Assembly (NCBI GenBank): GCA_038049695.1
Contig: CP142452.1
Coordinates: 76,702,501-76,766,500 of the forward strand
Direction: 5' to 3'
Length of the DNA: 64,000 nucleotides
DNA from: Cinnamomum chago
Taxonomy: Eukaryota; Streptophyta; Magnoliopsida; Laurales; Lauraceae
Numbering within the stretch: position 1 is the stretch's first letter; each line of letters starts with the position of its first letter. Positions 24,331-37,276 of this stretch are shown in pieces. A model generated the notes under the pieces. It worked only from the letters and a program-made list of their open reading frames with translations, did no database searches and was not told where the DNA came from. The translations under genes were made by a program, and so were the position numbers.

Positions 24331-24402
24331 GTGGCTGTAGTTTAGTGGTTAGAATTCCACGTTGTGGCCGTGGAGACCTGGGCTCGAATCCCAGCAGCCA
24401 CA
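24331..24402 (+). tRNA. trnH-GUG: tRNA-His (GUG)
   Basis: A full cloverleaf can be drawn. The acceptor stem is GTGGCTG (24331-24337) with CAGCCAC (24395-24401). The anticodon stem is CCACG/CGTGG with loop TTGTGGC and anticodon GTG at 24364-24366. The T-arm is CTGGG-CTCGAAT-CCCAG. A-box (TAGTTTAGTGG) and B-box (GGCTCGAATCC) match Pol III internal promoters. CCA is not encoded, no intron is present, and a T-run follows, so this is a nuclear gene. The extra G-1 typical of tRNA-His would be added after transcription. Confidence 0.96.
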
Positions 24403-24409
24403 CTTTCCC

Positions 24410-24416
24410 TTTTTTT
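24410..24416 (+). terminator. Pol III terminator of tRNA-His
   Basis: A run of seven T begins 8 nt past the discriminator base, the expected termination signal for RNA polymerase III. CAA at 24314-24316, in the 5' flank, fits the CAA start motif common in plant tRNA genes. Confidence 0.8.
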
Positions 24417-25939
24417 AACTTTTTTGATGAATGGGCCTCAAAGAACACGAGTTGGGTCCATGAAGGCATGGGAAATTGGAAAGAGTCATGCTACAGACCC
24501 CGACAAAGAGCCGGGGTCCCTGGACTTTCCTAATTGGAAAACTGAAGTTTGCCCGTGACGGGCTCACCTTTACTTGATTCAAGCTATCCATATTCATATG
24601 TGTCATTTATCATAGATAGCATTAGCATTTAGGGCATGTCGTGGAAGAGGAAATGTCACTGAACACGTCTAAAATGTTGGATGTGGAAGTCCAACACCTC
24701 TAGGGCTGATTTCCTTTTCACAAATGTGCCCTAAATGTGGTACAAGTGAAATCCATTATCATCCATCCTAGTTTGGGCCTCATTTGGATCACCTTTTGGT
24801 TTGCGGTAATTCTAATTACTTGAAATTCCTGCTACCTACAATTAAAAGTGAAGAGCAAAATGAATGTAACTTATGATAACTCATAAGGTTATCCAATTGC
24901 ATTAACCTTCATTTAGCAGTTGTAAAGTAAATTACCTATTCTCAAGATTTTCAAGATCCTAATAGATCACATGTGCAATGGCAGACCTAGGAAACTTTCC
25001 TTATTGCATTGATTGCATAGGAATTCATTTCGCCAAGTTATGGGGGACAAATTATATAGGGTTACATTTGTGCAGCAAGACTTCAATATAAACAAAATAG
25101 GATCCCTTATTTCATGTAAAAAACTTTCATTTGGTATGGCACAAGTTGCCGGAAAATATCCATAAATAAGTGGTAGTTACTCACTTCCCTATAAATCCAA
25201 ACTTGACCCTACCTTATTGGAAATGAATATCCGTATGGAAAGAAAAAACGGCTTTTCCCTGTGAAAAGAGGAAATTGTCCGTCAACAAAGTCCATGAAAA
25301 TGAATGACTTGGAAAAATAGTTTTGCAGAAGTATCAAAGTTTATGTTTTAATGCAGCGTAGGAGAAATGTTGAAACAAAGGGAGTGGGGGAGGGGTTGGG
25401 GCATTGCAAAATGGGGTGTGGGGTCTGTCGGGTTAGAAAGAGGGGGAGAGAGAGTAGTACCTTGTACAAGCTTGTTGAAGAGAAGAGGCTTGTAATATGC
25501 TTGTGGAAGAAAAGAGACTAGGGTTCGAGGGATTAAGATGACGGAAATGGGAGAGGAAATGAGATAATAAACGAGGGCAAGTTCTATGCGGAAATGGAAG
25601 TCCGATACCCCTATAAGAACTCCATTTCCTAGCCTTTTTAAGAAAATTATTGTCGTGGCGAAATAGCATTTCCGCTAAAATGGATTACATAAACGTGCTC
25701 ATAACGTAACACAATTCCACATGAAAAAGGATTCACTATTTTTGCAAAAAAACAAGGGGAAACAATGAACTATGTTCTCTGAGTTCACAAAATACCTATA
25801 TCCTACCATGGGGAGAGTTGAGATGGAAATCCTGCCAATGTGGAATTCTAGCCTTTACACAAACATACCTACCCATAGAGCTAAGTGGGCTCAGTTAACT
25901 AGGCCCAGCCCATTTACACCCTTGCCAAAGAGTTACCTT
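24417..25939. other. Intergenic stretch and probable SYP61 promoter region
   Basis: No coding exon is recognised. The sequence is mixed and includes a few CCAC/GTGGG-rich words. The SYP61 promoter should lie in its last few hundred bases, but I see no unambiguous TATA box. Confidence 0.4.
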
Positions 25940-26030
25940 ACATTGACACCCCACCATACAAAACCGTCAGTTTCCAATTTCCCTTCCACAGCTCACACTC
26001 ACAGGAATCCGAAAATCTTCGATCTTTCAT
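25940..26030 (+). promoter_or_regulatory. Probable SYP61 5'-UTR exon
   Basis: A pyrimidine-rich stretch ends at CTTTCAT followed by GTAAGTACC (26031), a strong 5' splice site. No ATG-led coding frame links it to the protein. It is best read as an untranslated first exon with an intron reaching the exon that holds the SYP61 ATG at 27841. The exact transcription start is not visible. Confidence 0.5.
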
Positions 26031-26053
26031 GTAAGTACCAACTTCTTCTCCAT

Positions 26054-26056
<3 letters not shown>

Positions 26057-26111
<55 letters not shown>
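26057..26111. repeat. (CT)n microsatellite
   Basis: An uninterrupted CT run of more than 50 bp lies just after the putative 5'-UTR splice donor of SYP61. Long CT/GA runs in leader regions of plant genes are common and may influence expression. Confidence 0.95.
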
Positions 26112-26117
<6 letters not shown>

Positions 26118-27840
26118 TCTCTTCTTTAATTCCTCCTCCTGAACTGTACAGATCTCGGAGTAGATCTATTATTTCTACGAATCTTGCTTTTTCAGGACTG
26201 CTTGTTTGAATTGTTCAGAAAAAAAGTTGCCACTTGATCGAACAATGTGCTTTATGTTCTACTGTGATTTTTTTCTTCTCCTCTTAGCTAATATGTGATG
26301 GAATTGCATCTTTCTTTTTGTTATTGGATTGTTATCAATAGATGCTGATGCTGAGATCTTTTTTTAGTACTTCTAAGAATTTTCTGTAGTTTTTTTTTTT
26401 ATTGATGGATCTGGTGCTGTCTGTGATCGATCATGATATGCAATTGGTGGCTTATGGTATGTTTGGATGTAACCCAGATTGCAGTTGGGTTAGCTATCCT
26501 CACATAATGGATGCAATGCAGTGGGGCAGTGTAGAAATCAATCAGAGATGAGATTGGGGATGTACCCTTTTTTTGTTCCTCTAGTTGGATGTGAAAAGAA
26601 TAAAAATGGGAAAGAAAGAAAGCAGTTTAAATGTTTTCGCGGGCGTTAGTGGTGGTGTAAACATTGAGAACAATAGTGAGAGCATGTATGTGTAACCACA
26701 TTATCTGCAGAAAAGTAGGTTTCTTCCATAGTGCTAACAAAAACCAAAAGGAAAGTAGTTTGGTGTTCTACCCATCTGTGGATAGTACATATATTTCTCT
26801 CTTTGTTGTAAATTGATAAATGAAAATCCCCACCAACTTCAGAATCCTCTCCACTTCTAGTCCTTGGAGAGATTACAGTGGTGGATTCCTCTTGAAGAAG
26901 ATCCCTAGCCCTTACACAAATGTGTCTCAAGTATGGTAGAGTTTTTTCCTTCTTTCTTTGCTGCACATCATTATCAGCATTCATTGCCAATGTTGATTTG
27001 GGATTAGACAGTATGGAGCTGGTGTGATAGTCAATTCTTGTGCTGCCCTAGAGGCACTTTGAGATGGATATGATACTACCATGTTTGAATATGTTTTGGT
27101 TTTTTGCTACATTCAAATATGCCCTTAGGCCTTCAGTTTTATACCCATAAGCAGTTGCTAGCCCAAGTTGAGTTAAAATGTGTTATTCCATTGGTTACTT
27201 CCAGGATTCCAATATCTGTTCAGCTAAATACTTGTGAGTCATTTTGAATAACCTAAAATTGGTAATGAACTGCATTTAAGGACCCCAACAAGTCCGTGAG
27301 TTGTTCATTAACAAAACCTTCTTTGTACTCATTATCTTAAGTTGTGCTTGGAAGAGGGGAAGATGGGGTCATTCAGAGAATCAGTGCATTGGGTGTCTTT
27401 TCCAGGTAGACCCTGAGTGCCAGCTGCAATCGCTTGCTTTGTTTTGGTTCACTTTTCTTGAAAGCAAACTGCTGCTTTGGGATTTCACCACCGGAGTGCT
27501 GGGAAATCTGTGAATGTGACTTTGAATCGAAAAGAAAGAGAACTTGAAACTTGAATGAACAGAAAAGAAAGACGACTTGAAACTTGAGCTATCTCAAATG
27601 AATCCCACCTAATGAAGATGCATGAGCACTGTTTTATTTTTTTATTATTATTATTTTGGTGTAGAGTTTCCTTTCTCCCATCCTGCCACGTACAGTTGAT
27701 ATGTAAGAAAGTAATTATTTTAAAGATTATCCATGTGTTAAAAGCATTCAGAGCAGTCATGTTAGACTTATATTGTTATTCGACTCTTACTTATCATTGC
27801 AACTTGTCAGCCTGTCTAGGAGGACATAAGATTGGACAAG

Positions 27841-30800
27841 ATGTCTTCAGCTCAAGATCCATTTTACATTGTTAAAGAGGAAGTTCAAGAATCAGTAAGT
27901 GTGATCTCTTTCGACTTCTGTACTCTATACATGAGTGACTTTTACCTTGAAGGGTAATCATTCCAATGGAGGTTTTTCTAGAGGTAGTCTGCATTGAGTG
28001 GTCTTTCCCTCTTTTTGACATCAGTCCTTTTTTTTTTTATTTAATACATGTTGTATGTCAGGAAAAAAAAAAAGGAAAAAAGAAAGAGAGAGATCCTGCC
28101 ACTACTTTTAATTACATAGGCACTTTGACATTTAATGTCGTTGTTGACAAGAGCTCGCGGCATAGTGGAAGGTCCTCATTTTTGCAATTTTCAATCTTGA
28201 GGTTGTGGGTTCAAGTCATGTTAACTGTAAAAATAAAAATAAGTTTGTTGTTATAGATCATTGTTTGTTATCTTTATAACTTCTTTTTAATTGCATCATT
28301 ACTATTTGCAGTTGAAGGGAATACCATAGAAAAGAAATATGAAGTCAGTTCCACCAATGGAACTTTTACATGAATGCATTTTTTTTACTCTCCCTTTGTG
28401 AAAATATATGGTGGGGTCTAACTGCAAATTGGCTTCCCTATGAACACTCCAAAGGAGAGCAGGAAAGCGGCTTAGTGTCAAAAGTATCATTTTTTCCTTT
28501 ATGTGTAGCCTTGACTCCGAGTTGTTTGAATTTCTTACTCAAATCAGATCACTTTCAGCACTGTTCTGTCAGCATCCACAAACAAACACATAAACCAATG
28601 GGCTGATGGACCTAGATTTACTAGCAAGTAGCTGTCAAGATTTATGGGTTAACTCGCCCTTCCTTGGAATGGAGATCTCTACAAGGCATAGCTCGCATTT
28701 CGTTTCTTTTTTATGTTAGTCATTTCTAGGTATGTCCTTAGATTTTGTTTTGCGTATTATCTTCTTTTTATTTTACAAAACCCTCTTGCTTATGGAAAAA
28801 GAAAGAAAGGAGGAAAAAAAGGGAAAGAAAAGAAGAAAGGGGGAAGAAAAAAAAAAGATGTCTGTTCAACTGGTTTCCTAGATCTACATTCTTTGCAGTC
28901 CACCAATCAACAAGAAACACATACACTTAGTTTTTCCAGTCTTTCAAAACTTTGTTCCTGATCTCAGTGAGGTTCTCAAATGTCATACAATGGGGTCAGA
29001 AAAGCCTGATGAATCTAGAGACTTAACCCATCCCATGAAGCATGTTTTACATGAGCAATGGTCAAGCTGTCAATGGTATAGCAGCAACAAAGGGTCACGT
29101 AATGAACTTGGAAATATTTTGTCTTTCACAAGTAGTTTCTCGTTTTACATGGGCTCTGTCTGCCTTATTATGTCACTTTCGCCTTCTCCACATGGTTCTT
29201 CTGATCCATTTGTTCAGACTTCAAACCACCATAGTTCCTTACATGTGTGAGAATATTATGGATTATTCCTTGTGCAAAGGAACCCTCTTCGTGCACTTCT
29301 GTTTGAGGAGATGGGGTTGCCATTGCCTTTTATCCCAGGATTGTCACTCTTTATTTTCACCACGTTGTTCCTGCAAGGGGGAAAAACATAACAGCTATGT
29401 GTAAGCATTTATTCTGATTTCAAGGAGAATGAGAAGAATGTAGTTATTATGATATATTTGTTCTAGTGTATCATCATCATCATCTATAATGAAGCCTTAT
29501 CCAATCTATTGTTACCTCATGATAGATTTCTAATTTGACTTATGTTTGTTTGTTCAGATTGATAAGTTGCAAAGTGCTTTTCACCAATGGGAACAGACTC
29601 GTCAAAACACTGGGGAGAGGGTTCATCTCACAAAAGATCTTGTTGCAGCATGTGAAAGTTTAGAGTGGCAGGTATTATAGCAAAATTGCATTAGCGTTTC
29701 CCTGTATTAGTTGCTACTTGGTTCTGTGCTTTACACAAGAAAACTAGCTATCTCACACGATCAAGTGTCGAATGAGATTGTCAATCATGGAAACAGATTA
29801 AAATAAGATTGAAATGTTTGACACTAAACATGTTTTTTTAATGAAAGATTAGGTACAGCTTGCTCCATCAAAACTTCTTATCTGTTGACCACACCATCAC
29901 GCCCCGCCAAGAGGCTTCAATCCATTAGGTCAGAATTGCCCTACTACCACTTGCATTCAGAGCGGTTTTTACTGTTGTATTCAATAGATATTTGTGTAAC
30001 TCAAAGAATTATGAGATCAAGTAACAACAGTGAATATCCCTTTGATCCAAGTGATATTATGCCCAGTTTCCAGTTTCCATCCTCAGAGAGGAGAGTGGCG
30101 GTTCTGATCCTACAAGCTAGCCAGAAATTATAGTACACCACAGTGCAGAGTTGCTGAGCTGTATCAAAAGTTCTGATACATTGAGCTTAATTTGGTCATT
30201 CCTCATTTATTTTACTTTACCACGCATCACTATAATCTAGTCATGCATTCCTCATCAAACAGGTGCAAGGAAGCTCCTAGTCTTACATCTTCCCCATCTG
30301 TTGTCTGTGACAACTGACGACTTACATTTAGGTATTAGCTTTCTGTTAGTATTATAATCCTGAGCAATTGGTTTCTGATAGGAAGGTAGATGAATTGGAT
30401 AAGGCAATTGCAGTAGCTGCAAGGGATCCGGCCTCATATGGAATCGACGAAACAGAGTTAGAAAAACGAAGGAGATGGACTACCATGGCTCATAATCAGG
30501 TTGATTCTATTAACTACAAATTTAAATTTGAAGGTTATTTCTTGGTTTTGCTGAAATGTATTGCTTCGAATAATGATTATATATATACTTGTGAGTTTAA
30601 GTTTTGATTGTTATGTGAGCTTCATGATATTTTAAGCATTTACATGGTGAAATCTTTCTCATTATATTTTAAGCATTTACGTGGTGAAATCTTTCTCCAT
30701 TATTCTGAGTTTGATCTAGAATGTTTTGGATCTACTAAAATGTTTTTTCGTGTATCTTAGATTGGCACAGTGCGGAAAGTTGTAGAAGGTGGAAAGGAGC

Positions 30801-33800
30801 ACAGCAATTTAGTCAGCACCAGTTCAAATGGGATACGTAAAGAGCTAATGAGGCTTCAAAATGATCGGTCCCATCCTGCTGGAATATCCAATCAATATGA
30901 TGCCCAAGACAACGATGATTTCATCTCATCTGAAACAGATAGACAGCTTCTCCTTATAAAGTGATATTTTATTTGTCCTCTTCCACAATTTTTTTCATAT
31001 TATCTTTTTGCTTAGTCCTTGTAGATGTCATTTAGAGGCCAATAAAACCACACGCTACTCTCATTTCTCAATCGCTTTTGTTCACTACAAACTGCAAAGA
31101 CCTGCTGATATGAATTATAATATGTATAATCAGAAGTTATGCATTTGACTGAGTTTTGTCGTGCCTAATTATGGAAAACCCATAATCTCATTGTTTTCCC
31201 TGGTCGGTACAAGAGGAAAAGTATTGTTAGATTGACCTTCCTAGGATCAAATTTGTTAAGGCTGTTGAAACTTGAAAGGTTGCCCAATGTTTTTAATAAA
31301 ACTGATGGTTGTTCAAAGGCTGGACCCAGGTTTAAGGAAATTGATTTTTGAAGCCCGACTGCTCAAATCCAGGACCAAAGCAATCCAGGCCCATCCCATT
31401 GGCAGCCCTACACAAGTCCCTCAATTAAATCAGATCCAGTTATGAGGAATGTTTAAAATGTCTAGGATTGTTATTTTAATGCATCTGTGATTACATCCCT
31501 TGTGTTTTTTGGTGCTCTATGTGCTGAACTTGGTTCATATCATGGGATGGGATATTCGAAGCCATCAGGAATAGGTCCTGAGATTTAATGTTACAAATGC
31601 CCCAAGTTCCTTTGTTTCTTTTTATGCTTTGAGTAGGGAATATGTCAGATCAAGCTCGAGTCAATTGCTTCAGTGAATTGCAGTCATCCAAAAACACTAC
31701 TGTTTGTACTGATTGCTTGTGGCTTGCCAATCAATTGTTTTAGGCGGCAAGATGAAGAGTTGGATGAACTCAGTGCAAGTGTGCAGAGAATTGGAGGCGT
31801 GGGGCTCACCATTCATGAAGAACTCATTGGACAGGTATCAAATTTTGCAATTCCTTACTTCTTGGGCCCCATTGTCACTTATGACTTGAGCATACGACAT
31901 ACAACCTTGCGTTAAGGATCTTATTGTCCACCTCAGGTATAAACACTGACAAGGACATTCTAAATTTTAAGAAGGGGCTTCATTTTAGTAATCAATGTGA
32001 AAACTAAAGTGTTTTTACTCCCAAGATTAGTGTAGATGTTAGGGGTTACCTGAAAACTGTGACTTGCCTTTTGACAAAATGACTCTCGCGGAAAGTGGGC
32101 TTTGAACTCTAGCAATAAAATCAACTGACAGCCATAGGTTGACCAACTATTACATTCTAGTCTGTGTTTTATGTAGTTAATCATTTGAGCAAACCATTTG
32201 GCTCAAGAAAGGGATAGGCCAAGAGGACATGGATGGAGGTCTATCTGAAGAAGTGCAACCTATATGAGAATTTGGCTCGGGATAGATTGGAATGGAGAAG
32301 TAGAATTCATGTAGCCAACCCCAATATAGTTGGGACAATGCTTTGATGATGATGATGATGATGATTTGAGCAAGCGATTGCAAAGGGAAAAAAAGGGATC
32401 ACTATAGAAAAATGGGGTAGACCTCCTAAAGTGAATCTGATAACATTAGACATGACTCACTGCATCGACATGTATTTCAGAAGTCTGGCTTCTCATTTCA
32501 TTCAGGGGCTTTAGTTTTGGTAATAAGTGAGATGGTTGAAGTGGTTCTAATCCCAAGTTTAGCATACATGTTCATGGTCCGACGACCATGAAAAGACCAT
32601 TGGCAAAAAAACTTATAAAACTGACTTTAGACTAGCCATTCAGTCAACAGGCAGTTATATATCCATAGGATCACCACGGTCTACATTCAATTCTGTATTT
32701 TGGATGGTTAGGATCATTTTAGGAAAATAAAAGGTATATACTGGGAGACTATACAAAGGCTCACCCTTTTGAGGAGGCCTCTGAAAGAGAAAACACCTGC
32801 AGACAAGAACCTGAAAGCAAAGGCCCTTGCTAGCTATTGTGTGAAAAGGATATTTGGTTTGGATGTTCCTCTCTTCCTAGAGCATCAGCCTACTTCTCAA
32901 AATTTGGGAGAAGGATATGTAATGGTCCCATTCATGAATATTTTGTAAAATGAAAATCAAATCATGAATTTCTTCCAGCACATCCGCCAAACCGACCCTC
33001 AGGAAAGGAAAATATGGACTTCGGGAAGGTAAAATTAAGATGTAATAAGCTCTAGTTGATGCATGGTGAATGAACAGGCAGCAGACCAATTCTCATTCAA
33101 CAAACATATGAAACTAATGTTAGGAGCACATGGTTAAAATTCTTCAGGACCCCAGACCAACCCTCTTGTTTGTTACTAGGTAATGTTGCTAACTATATCC
33201 TGTACACGCATTCATTTAGTGTTAACTGTTATATTGTGGTAACACAGGAGAGGATCATAAATGAACTAAGCTTGGATATGGACAGCACTGCGAATCGGCT
33301 TGATTTTGTGCAGGTATTTTTTTCTTATCCCAGTGGAAAAAGGACATTTTCCTTCATTTTTTTTCCCAACCAGGCAGTGGCAGGGATGTTGTCGATTTTT
33401 GTAAAAAAAGATTTGCCAATTGAACTTTTGTAAATTTTTTTCTGCATAAAAGAAATCAATTCTTTGGCGTCACTATGCTTCCAACTTCTAATTCACTCCC
33501 GATATGGTAAGGAGCCATTTCAGCCTTAACTGATGTACTTTCAACACACTTCATTTGAAGTTTGAAATAACTGGCTCTTTTATGGAATATTTGACGGAAG
33601 TCTAAATTGGAACAGTGAATCATTGGTAATTGAAGTGTTAATGAGGCCAAAATGAATGATGTAAAATAGTAGAAAACTGTTCTTATAAAATCCACTCATA
33701 AGTTGACAAGTAGCCACTTTGAGAGGCTCCCTCTTATTACATACGATTCACATTTATATAATCTTACGCAGTCAAGATTAAGAGTGCAACAGGCTTGACA

Positions 33801-34739
33801 TTGTTTACTTTCTGACACCATCGAATCATGGGTTGCATTGCATGATCATAAGACCCTTATTTTTGCACTTATGACTGCCATGCATGCATGGTTGGGCTTC
33901 ACAGGCTGGGCCGCTCAGTGAAACAAAACTCATCATACATTTGCTGATTATAGATTCTGAGTGGGGTCTATCCTTCCTAAAGGGGATGAAATCCACTATT
34001 GCCATTGTGTAATCCTGTCGACTATTAGTTTTTAGCGTTGGGATATCTTAAAATGCAAATTTCAGCTCTACCTTGAAAACTGATTAAGTCTGCTTTTGTC
34101 TATTTCCATTTCCATGGAAATGTACCTTAATTATAGGTAATAAAAAAGTGCATTTCCATGGGAATCCAAGCATCCAAATATAGCATTCATTCCCCTCAAA
34201 CCTGGTTGCATTTCAAGCTCTGGCCCAGAGTTTCTTGCATGTGAAGGTCAAAATATAAGTTGGTCTTGAAGAAATACACAGTGCCCAGACCCTTACATAG
34301 ATACATACATATACCGACCAAGTCAGTTGGGCCATCTCTTGGCCTTTCAATGATCCAAACAATTTATCTAATAGGTTCTCCAAGTATAAATATATTTTAG
34401 CCACAAAGTGGTGATCAGTCAGGTTGTTGGATAGAGTTAGGTTAAGAAGGTACTACTGATATGGATCACTGGAATATGGGCCCCATATGCATGGACTACT
34501 TGGCCTATTGTAATTGGCATGTAATTCAAGCAATGAATGGTATAATAGCTCAGTTATCCAGCATTATTTATTATTTACTGATTTTCCTGGTATTGACCAC
34601 CTTGCAAATAAAAATGTTTCATTGGCAGAAAAAAGTGGCCCTTGTCATGAAGAAGGCTGGAGCGAAGGGTCAGATTATGATGATTGCATTTTTGGTAGTC
34701 CTGTTTATTATTCTTTTTGTGCTGGTTTTCTTCACATGA
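27841..34739 (+). CDS. SYP61: Syntaxin SYP61 (Qc-SNARE)
   Basis: Exons 27841-27894, 29558-29671, 30386-30499, 30761-30960, 31744-31834, 33248-33313 and 34629-34739 join in phase (750 nt, 249 aa). The protein starts MSSAQDPFYIVKEEVQES and is close to Arabidopsis SYP61 in length and sequence. Residues about 5-95 form the syntaxin-6-type N-terminal helical domain (SAFHQWEQT, YGIDETELEKRRRW). Residues about 155-225 are the Qc-SNARE helix (RQDEELDELSASVQRIGGVG, ERIINEL), with Gln191 the likely zero-layer residue. Residues 229-249 are a C-terminal membrane anchor. SYP61 acts in membrane fusion at the trans-Golgi network and early endosome, in complexes with SYP41/42 and VTI12. All introns are GT-AG. 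They hold a tRNA-like SINE fragment (28148-28230), an RTE tail (32190-32364) and a 36-bp duplication near 30630-30697. No defect is seen. Confidence 0.96.
28148..28230 (+). mobile_element. tRNA-derived SINE head fragment
   Basis: GCGGCATAGTGG resembles a Pol III A-box and GTGGGTTCAAGTC, about 50 bp on, resembles a B-box. The pair has tRNA-like spacing, followed by an A-rich segment. It lies in intron 1 of SYP61. No tRNA stems can be drawn, so it is not a functional tRNA gene. Confidence 0.45.
32190..32364 (+). mobile_element. 3' end of an RTE-type LINE
   Basis: In frame it reads KRTWMEV, a gap, LKKCNLYENLARDRLEWRSR, then IHVANPNIVGTML and a TGA that starts a (TGA)n tail. This is the C-terminus typical of RTE-clade reverse-transcriptase proteins. 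It is 5'-truncated and sits in intron 5 of SYP61. Confidence 0.7.
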
Positions 34740-35647
34740 AGAGGAAATCCATTACACTGGTGGTTTTATATGTGGTTGATGAGAGGTCTTGGTGGATCAA
34801 TGATTAAAACTTTAAGAGATTAGCAATTACATTGTATTGGATTGGGAAAGGAATATAAAATTGATTGATTTATACAGGCTTTTGAATGTAACCCTGAGAA
34901 GCTGTAAGCTGTGTCTCAGTAGCTTTCATTGTTGCCACTGAAATAATCATTATTAAAACGTAGAATTCCTATCATTGTATTTGTATGCGGGGTCATGTTA
35001 TTAGCAGTTTTTGTATTCTCTCTAAACAGATGGGCAGATATTTGGAGATTAGGATTCTTGCAGTGAATGCTCAAGGCCCACTCAGATTTTGTAAACCTAA
35101 TTACAGGTAATTCACTAACACCAGCGTTGCTTGATCCAAAAAACTTATCACATGCACATGGCACTGGCCAAATTTTCCATCAATATATATCTAAGGGTGC
35201 TCATGTGCCGGGCCTGACCCAGGCTTAGCCTTTGGGCCTTTGGTTTTAGTACTCAGGTCAGATCGTGGTCTAAAATTTCAACCCGTTTAATATTTGGGCT
35301 GGCTTGGATTAAGTGATAGGAAGGCTGAAGCCTGGCACGATCAGGCCCAAGTATATTTTCTTTGTTTTACTGTTCTTTGCATAGGTTCTGAATTTGAAGA
35401 GTGATTGTTTTGCATATAAAAATAAGACCTACGTGCCATTTTGTATTCTTTGTCATTTAAGACGGCGAAGCTCTACATATGGTAGAGGAATTATCTAAAT
35501 TTTGAGACAAGATGATCAAATAGAATAATATACCAGGCCTAAGGTATACAAAGGCCTTTACCCACCGGATTCGATTTTCAAGACAATGTCCTTTATCCAC
35601 TGGACTATATAAAGTATGTATACTAACTAGTTATATGCGTGATGACA

Positions 35648-35732
35648 ATTTGGTGTATGATCGACTAGAATAGAGAAACAAAATTTATATAGTCGAATCC
35701 AATATAGTTAAGATAAGGTTTTGATAATGACA
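35648..35732 (+). mobile_element. Decayed RTE-type LINE 3' end
   Basis: Reads D-R-L-E-stop-R-N-K-I-Y-I-V-E-S-N-I-V followed by TTTTGATAATGA, an eroded form of the tail seen at 60321-60525. Confidence 0.55.
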
Positions 35733-35789
35733 AAGATATTCAATTGAATGTAATAGATCTATGTCCCTTTCCAGTGTACAAGTGTTAGT

Positions 35790-35995
35790 TAGGGATGTAA
35801 ATGGGTCCCCGATTTTAAGATTACTCGAAGGTTCCGACCTGTTAAAAACCGGATCTGAGTCCTTATTTAGGCCAAGTTCTGGAGTCAAGAAACCAATTCT
35901 GAAATGGTTCCGGGTCCAGATCTGGTTCCACATTCTCTTTAACGGTTTCAAGTCTACCATGGACCCGGACCGAAACCGACCCGTTTACAACCCTA
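35790..35995. mobile_element. hAT-like MITE with probable 8-bp TSD
   Basis: Inverted termini TAGGGATGTAAATGGGTC and GACCCGTTTACAACCCTA. The flanks GTGTTAGT (35782-35789) and GTGCTAGC (35996-36003) agree at 6 of 8 bases, the TSD length used by hAT elements. There is no transposase frame, and the interior repeats GGTTCCG/GGACCCGG words as in 9090-9392. Confidence 0.65.
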
Positions 35996-36123
35996 GTGCT
36001 AGCTAGTCATGAACAGGATGAAGTGGGGCTGAAATAAGTAAATACATGAACATGTCCAGAATCCAACATGACCCAAAATCTGTAAGTCCATACCCACCTT
36101 AAATTCAAAGAAAGAAAAAGGAA

Positions 36124-36151
36124 ATATATATATATATATATATATATATAT
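36124..36151. repeat. (AT)n microsatellite
   Basis: Uninterrupted alternating AT of 28 bp. Confidence 0.95.
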
Positions 36152-36583
36152 CAACCTCTTTTAGGATCAAGTTGGGGGAGGTTACCCATTTAACCCAACC
36201 AGTTGCTATCCATGGGAATTGTTCTTGGTATTTGATGGTCTTTTCCTTGCAATGGGTGCCACATTTGAGATGAACCCAGCACCGTCCAATTTCAGATGGA
36301 TGATCAGAGGGTTGGGATTGTACTCCAAAAGATTCCGGGCCATGGAACACACCAAATGGGTGATGACATTAAAAAGGCTTGAATGTTGAAACACTGCTAG
36401 TCTGCTACTACTGGCTGTTTGCAAGACACAGCAGCTCTCACGTGAGTGCATGAATAGAAATGTCCTCTTTCTTTTTCCCTTCCTCTGGGGTCTTTGATTT
36501 CGGACTTAAAGTCAACTTAATAACGACAACTGATACTTCACTGCTTCTTCGTTGTCTTTTGTCGCCGCTGGACCACCAAAAGT

Positions 36584-36588
<5 letters not shown>

Positions 36589-36631
<43 letters not shown>
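36589..36631. repeat. (AT)n microsatellite
   Basis: Uninterrupted alternating AT of about 43 bp, the longest AT run in the window. Confidence 0.95.
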
Positions 36632-36636
<5 letters not shown>

Positions 36637-37276
36637 TTGCTTTTTCTGCAAAAGGGATGATCACGTGAGTCGCGGTGCTACTCTAAATTGTCGGATGAAA
36701 GGCAGAACACAACAACAAATCCCATTCCCATTCTCGGATAAATGTCTGCCATGATTTCAAATTTAGGCACCTTTTTTAGCTGGAATTTCAGGAATTCCTA
36801 TCTGGAGAATTCATGGATTTTCAGGCGTAGTGGAATTCCTGGATACCCTTTTGGGCTTGAGCATCCAAGAATTCCACCAAAATGCACAGGGAGTGAAATT
36901 CTTGGATTCTCAAAGGTCAAAAGAGACTTTCCATTTGACTGGAATCCAGAAATGCTACTAAAGAAATATAGAATTCAGAAATCCCAAGGGATAGCCTGTC
37001 ACATCATGTCCAGAAATTCCTGGACATGGTGAATTCCTGACAGGAGTTCCACTAAAGAAATAGGACCTTAGATTTCTCTCTAGAAATTTTTGGAAAAATT
37101 TTTAAGAACTAATTCATTTTTAAAGATTAAAATCTAATATATAAATAATAATAAATTGAGAATTTTCCTGAAAAATACCCAGTATTTGTCCATTGCACTT
37201 GTTAGTGCCTCGGAACTAGCACCACATAAATAGAGTCCGTCAGACCCTATTTGGTTTTTTTTTTCAATTTGCAATG

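Noticed and set aside
25772-26209. 145-aa open frame ending in a long Leu-Ser repeat
   Set aside because: It is the (CT)n microsatellite translated; the region is better explained as SYP61 leader and intron.
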